DNA of 37,664 nt from Candidatus Hodarchaeum mangrovi (GTDB taxonomy: Archaea; Asgardarchaeota; Heimdallarchaeia; Hodarchaeales; Hodarchaeaceae). The translations under genes were made by a program, and so were the position numbers. Below are positions 34,350 to 37,664 of the stretch, in pieces (position 1 is the first letter of the stretch; every line of letters begins with the position of its first letter). The notes under the pieces are model-generated. The model saw only the letters and a program-made list of their open reading frames with translations, ran no database searches and had not been told where the DNA came from. The stretch is from positions 1 through 37,664 of the forward strand of contig JAEOUE010000212.1 in assembly GCA_016839515.1 (NCBI GenBank). Direction: 5' to 3'.

Positions 34350-35159
34350 TTATTTGATTAACCTTTTCACTTTCCTAGATTCTTTAATATTTTCAAGAAT
34401 GCCAAGTTCTTCTAAATAAGCTACAACTGGAACTGCAATAAATGTACCAAAAATAACTTGTGCGATATTAAAGGGCATTTCAAACAAAGCAACACTACTT
34501 GGTAATTTTATAATAATTATCTCATATAAATAATATCCTAAGATAATAATAGGACCAGCCAATAAGCATGCTAAAGCCATTCTTCCTCGTTCTCCCATTT
34601 TGATTTCAATGAACCAAATCATGCAGGATAGTAAAATAGCTATTATTAATAGTATAAAACCTGGAAGTTGATAATCAATGACTTGATCTAATAAAAAAAA
34701 GCTTCCACTAATTATTCTTGAATTGGGATCTCCTGTCAATTGTGGGGTGATTACATAGAAACTAAAGAAGATAATAAACAGAGTTACCCCTCCTAAAAGA
34801 ATTCGTCTAGCATTTCTCTGGCCAAAAGCTGTTTTATGAAATAAATAACCAGCCAAAAAGCCTTCTAATCCTTTAATAATGAAAGTTCCAGGAGCGTATA
34901 ATCCAAATCCAGTAAAAGTATCTGCTAAAGCAGAACCAAATCCTCCTGAAACTGCTCCTACAAGAGGTCCTCCTATTAATGCTGCTAAATATACAAAAGC
35001 TTCTCCAAGATTAAAATATCCACTTGAGGAGATCAATGAAACCTGAAAGAGTGAGGTTGAAAGAAAAACTAGAGCAGTAAATACTGCAATTAGTGCAATT
35101 TCTCGAAAAATATCAATTTCATGAATTTCCTTTTGATTATTAGAGCTCAATCTTACCAA
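34350..35159 (-). CDS. ECF transporter substrate-binding membrane subunit (S component)
   Basis: A 269-residue membrane protein with about six hydrophobic segments. FREIALIAVFTALVF (first helix with the small-residue motif), GYFNLGEAFVYLAALIGGPLVG and AVSGGFGSALADTFTGF are typical of S components of the QueT/HmpT/RibU kind, and the N-terminal cytosolic part precedes the first helix. The C-terminal helices are long, with a loop around residues 140-155. The vitamin or base carried is not identifiable. It starts at TTG 35159; a second TTG three codons on is also possible. First gene of the S-A-A-T operon, divergent from a PRTase-like gene. Confidence 0.85.
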   Translation of the reverse strand: MVRLSSNNQKEIHEIDIFREIALIAVFTALVFLSTSLFQVSLISSSGYFNLGEAFVYLAALIGGPLVGAVSGGFGSALADTFTGFGLYAPGTFIIKGLEGFLAGYLFHKTAFGQRNARRILLGGVTLFIIFFSFYVITPQLTGDPNSRIISGSFFLLDQVIDYQLPGFILLIIAILLSCMIWFIEIKMGERGRMALACLLAGPIIILGYYLYEIIIIKLPSSVALFEMPFNIAQVIFGTFIAVPVVAYLEELGILENIKESRKVKRLIK

Positions 35160-35290
35160 ACCCGCTATTATCTATTAGAGGGAAGATTTAAGTAATTTTC
35201 CTATGAAAATATGGCTAATTTACTGAATTTTTGCATATTTATTACAAATACCAAATAATATATAAAAAGAAAAAATATTATATTGTGTAA

Positions 35291-35300
35291 ATAATATAAT
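35291..35300 (+). promoter_or_regulatory. TATA-like box for the PRTase-like gene
   Basis: ATAATATAAT lies 23-32 bases before the ATG at 35323, the position for a leaderless archaeal transcript. The surrounding gap is very AT-rich, so confidence is moderate. Confidence 0.4.
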
Positions 35301-35322
35301 TTTTGAATTAAAGTGCAATTAA

Positions 35323-36087
35323 ATGCAAATGAAAAATCAAGTTGAAGAATATCGAAAAATGGCAATAATGAATAGTTTGAGGTATCTACTTGGGAAATAT
35401 CCTTCTATAAAAGCTCTACATTCTAAAATTATTTCAGAACATTGCTTAGAGCACGAGAAAGGATTCTCGTATGACCAATTTATTCGATATCTTAAAGGTC
35501 AATCAAAAATTCCGGAAGTAAATGAGAGTACCATTGCTCGATTTTTATATAATGAATATAATATGATTTTTGATCTTATTGATTCTAATATTATGCTTAA
35601 CTTAAAAACTGCTCCGATTCAAATTGATATTAGTAATTTATATTCTTCACCAGAGAATTTGAATCTTATCGCATATCATGTGATAAATCATGATCTAACA
35701 GGATCTTTTAATGTTATATTAACCCATACAGAAGCCATTCCTATGGCCATTTCCTTTTCTCAGCTCCTAGCCATCCCTTGGTACAGTGTATCTTTTCGTC
35801 GTCCATCAGTAAATGAAGATCAAATCCTTCGGTTTCCTTACCTTCTTGACCAACAGGTAGTAGAAACTGTTTATTTTCACAAGATGTCTGCTATTAAAAA
35901 CAAGAAGATTTTGATCATAAGTGATTATATTAGACGTGGAGGATTATTAGATATTTTATTCAATTTGGTTGATTATGAAGGTAATGCAACTATCGAATAT
36001 CTTATTGCTATACTTGGAATAGGAAATGAATGGAAAAAATATAGTATGGAATTAGAAGGAAATATTCGTGTTCTAAAATTAGTTTAA
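35323..36087 (+). CDS. HTH + phosphoribosyltransferase-fold protein, likely regulator
   Basis: A 254-residue protein with an N-terminal helical, HTH-like region (about 15-85, LRYLLGKYPSIKALHSKII and STIARFLYNEYN) and a type I phosphoribosyltransferase domain (about 105-230). EAIPMAISFSQLLAIPWYSVSFRRP is the region around the hood, and ILIISDYIRRGGLL (196-209) is the PRPP motif. The motif normally has two acids (VDD); here the first is Ser200, the second Asp201. This layout is that of archaeal GfcR/PurR-like proteins that bind PRPP or nucleotides to control genes. It is divergent from the ECF operon, probably regulating it, and overlaps the metzincin gene's end by 9 bases. Confidence 0.8.
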   Translation: MQMKNQVEEYRKMAIMNSLRYLLGKYPSIKALHSKIISEHCLEHEKGFSYDQFIRYLKGQSKIPEVNESTIARFLYNEYNMIFDLIDSNIMLNLKTAPIQIDISNLYSSPENLNLIAYHVINHDLTGSFNVILTHTEAIPMAISFSQLLAIPWYSVSFRRPSVNEDQILRFPYLLDQQVVETVYFHKMSAIKNKKILIISDYIRRGGLLDILFNLVDYEGNATIEYLIAILGIGNEWKKYSMELEGNIRVLKLV

Positions 36088-37443
36088 ATTCTTCTTTCTC
36101 CTTATATATATTAGAAATATGAAGATAGATATATAAAACACTAAAAAGGGATGTGTGGTTGAGTTTGGTTTTGTAATTTCAACAATTACCGTTGAAACAG
36201 AAAATTGTTGTTTTGTATCCAAAACAACACATGTAAAATTCCAATTACCTGCTTTATTGACTTCCTTGTACTCAATTACTTCGGAATTCCATATATTTTG
36301 TATTATTTGAGTATTATTACGGTAAATGATATAATGTGAAGGATAAGAAGATAATGCGCGCCATTTGATGTAAACAGAGTCATTAATAGTGAGTGTAGAT
36401 GAATACATCCATGGATATATAATGGGGATATCAATTATAGGAATTTCAGTTGAATTTATCGGTGAAGTCCCAAAAAGTGATTCAGCCCAGTCAGAATACC
36501 CATCTTTGTCAGTATCTGACATTAAAGGATTTGAACCTAATGTATATTCTTCTAGATTTGTTAATCCATCATCATCTGAATCATAAGTCGAATCTGGAGT
36601 AGTTGAGTCAAAATTGTATCTGTACTCATACCAATTTGGTAAATTATCAAGATCAGCATCGATTTGGTCGAATCGAAATTTTGAGGAATTTATTATGTCA
36701 AAATTGTGTTTATCAATAGGTATACGAGTTTTATCCCAGCCCAGAAGATGTAACAGAGAAAGGTCTTGATAACTCATCAAGCTGTAATTTGCACCCCCAT
36801 ACCAATCTGGAGGTATTTCTCCTTCATTTTGATGCTCTGCTCCGAAAATATGACCAATTTCATGTAATAAAATAAGCTGTTGAGAAACCCAGTTAAGAGG
36901 TTGATTGTGAGAAATTATAAGGACATTCCCCCAAATTGAATTAGCATGATTTCGTCCACCATTATATTTTTCCTGATATATTATCATCCAATCATAATAA
37001 TTACCTTCATTATTACTATCATCAATACCTGATCCAAGTTTCCAATCAAATATTCTTGTAACATTGTCTAAAGAGTTGTAGAGGGAATCTTCGGGACCTG
37101 GAGTATATTCCGTTATATTTTTTATATTAAATTTGATCATAAAGGTATTTTCAAACGGTTCTAGCCACATTTCAAATCTAGATTTGGCAATAGAATAGTC
37201 TGCAAAATATTTTCCTTCACCTATAAGATTGGAATCTATAATTATAATCACTGAGGAATTACCGTCAGGAATATATTGATTATATTGACCAAGAATCCCT
37301 TCACCCTTATTCAATCTTAAAGAATTTAATGAAGTAGTGAATTCAAGAATGAGTGCATTCGAACACCGAGTATTTGAGATTCCATTTATTGAATTAAAAA
37401 GTATTAAGCCCAGTAGCAAAATTATCTTAAGAAAAGCTCTCAT
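36079..37443 (-). CDS. exported metzincin-type metalloprotease with Ca-binding repeats
   Basis: A 454-residue extracellular protein. Residues 1-24 look like a signal peptide. HEIGHIFGAEH (194-204) is the metzincin zinc site and SLMSY (Met223) its Met-turn, about 20 residues on, as in reprolysins and related enzymes. Residues 261-330 contain three acidic repeats of thrombospondin-3/dockerin type (DADLDNLPN, DSDDDGLTN, DTDKDGYSD). A beta-rich segment (340-425, fibronectin III-like) follows, then a transmembrane helix (about 430-447) and an RRKK tail, so the enzyme is held at the surface. The substrate is unknown. The Asn-X-Ser/Thr sites are numerous (NDS, NNT, NSS). Confidence 0.85.
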   Translation of the reverse strand: MRAFLKIILLLGLILFNSINGISNTRCSNALILEFTTSLNSLRLNKGEGILGQYNQYIPDGNSSVIIIIDSNLIGEGKYFADYSIAKSRFEMWLEPFENTFMIKFNIKNITEYTPGPEDSLYNSLDNVTRIFDWKLGSGIDDSNNEGNYYDWMIIYQEKYNGGRNHANSIWGNVLIISHNQPLNWVSQQLILLHEIGHIFGAEHQNEGEIPPDWYGGANYSLMSYQDLSLLHLLGWDKTRIPIDKHNFDIINSSKFRFDQIDADLDNLPNWYEYRYNFDSTTPDSTYDSDDDGLTNLEEYTLGSNPLMSDTDKDGYSDWAESLFGTSPINSTEIPIIDIPIIYPWMYSSTLTINDSVYIKWRALSSYPSHYIIYRNNTQIIQNIWNSEVIEYKEVNKAGNWNFTCVVLDTKQQFSVSTVIVEITKPNSTTHPFLVFYISIFIFLIYIRRKKNLN

Positions 37444-37580
37444 CTAATCTCAGATGCTTTTATTGATAAATTCTTTATTAAGCTTGAGATGTACGCACTT
37501 ATTTATTAAGGAGAAAAAAAGGGCGATATAGGTATAAAAATAAGAATTTTTGCCTTTAATAAACATTAGATGTTGTACAG

Positions 37581-37588
37581 TATAAAAG
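37581..37588 (+). promoter_or_regulatory. TATA box for a gene starting at the right edge
   Basis: TATAAAAG stands out in this gap and is 56 bases before the ATG at 37644, predicting a short leader. The gene itself is mostly outside the window. Confidence 0.4.
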
Positions 37589-37643
37589 TGCTATATCATT
37601 ACCAAGTAGCAACCCAAATTTTCGAAAATATTCAAGAAGAAAA

Positions 37644-37664
37644 ATGATGAAGAAAATTGTTATA
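37644..37664 (+). CDS. start of a plus-strand gene cut by the window end
   Basis: ATGATGAAGAAAATTGTTATA reads MMKKIVI, a typical N-terminus, in the last 21 bases. A TATA-like box lies upstream. The product cannot be named. Confidence 0.35.

Noticed and set aside
36079..36087. Overlap of the convergent ends of the PRTase-like and metzincin genes
   Set aside because: Short overlaps of convergent stops are common in compact genomes; a similar one is at 32023-32030.
1..37664. tRNA, rRNA, CRISPR array, insertion sequence or phage gene
   Set aside because: Looked for in the gaps on both strands; none was recognisable by eye.

Overview
The window is AT-rich and gene-dense, with short intergenic gaps, frequent TTG/GTG starts and several starts preceded by TATA-like boxes at about -30. 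The gene set is archaeal: a DhnA-type class I fructose-bisphosphate aldolase, a two-subunit 2-oxoacid:ferredoxin oxidoreductase, an archaeal/eukaryote-type asparaginyl-tRNA synthetase, a UbiA-family lipid prenyltransferase, an adenosine-specific kinase and two tandem Cdc48-like double AAA ATPases. A Roadblock/LC7 protein, the eukaryote-like AsnRS, and surface proteins with signal peptides and C-terminal membrane anchors make an Asgard archaeon (Promethearchaeota) the best guess. That placement is inference; the window contains no rRNA and I saw no tRNA, CRISPR array or insertion sequence.

Layout. 1-4.9 kb: a minus-strand cluster of two alpha/beta hydrolases (one cut by the window edge and carrying an in-frame stop) and an endonuclease V homologue that has lost its acidic catalytic residues; then a small ferredoxin with a perfect 22-bp palindrome in its leader, a DUF302 protein, a YkgJ-type cysteine protein, a GNAT acetyltransferase and a nitroreductase. 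5-8 kb: an ion-transporter-superfamily permease, a Roadblock/LC7 protein and a zinc-ribbon CBS protein. 8.1-11.6 kb: the operon CBS protein - korA - korB. 12-13.5 kb: pyruvate kinase. 13.9-18.5 kb: two adjacent Cdc48 paralogues, both with an altered Walker B glutamate in the first ATPase ring (Gln in one, Asn in the other) and an intact second ring. 18.5-22 kb: a DUF35 protein and an SCP2-thiolase-like protein lacking the usual nucleophilic Cys, then AsnRS. 22.3-27.8 kb: UbiA prenyltransferase, a CPBP (Rce1-like) membrane protease with a C-terminal zinc ribbon, adenosine-specific kinase, a membrane-anchored exported protein of unknown function and an MFS transporter. 27.9-31.3 kb: an SF2 helicase, a DinB-like protein and the aldolase. 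31.4-36.1 kb: a histidine phosphatase, a complete ECF vitamin/nucleobase-type transporter (S-A-A-T) and a divergent phosphoribosyltransferase-fold protein likely to regulate it. 36.1-37.4 kb: an exported metzincin-type protease with calcium-binding repeats and a C-terminal membrane anchor. A new plus-strand gene seems to begin in the last 21 bases.

How the genes fit together: pyruvate kinase, aldolase, KorAB and ferredoxin are pieces of central carbon metabolism running on ferredoxin. The two CBS proteins flanking KorAB could read adenylate charge. The most unusual parts are the Cdc48 pair (a possible hetero-oligomer with an ATP-holding first ring), the catalytically dead endonuclease V homologue, the Cys-less thiolase/DUF35 pair and an ECF ATPase gene that appears to start at an AUA codon.
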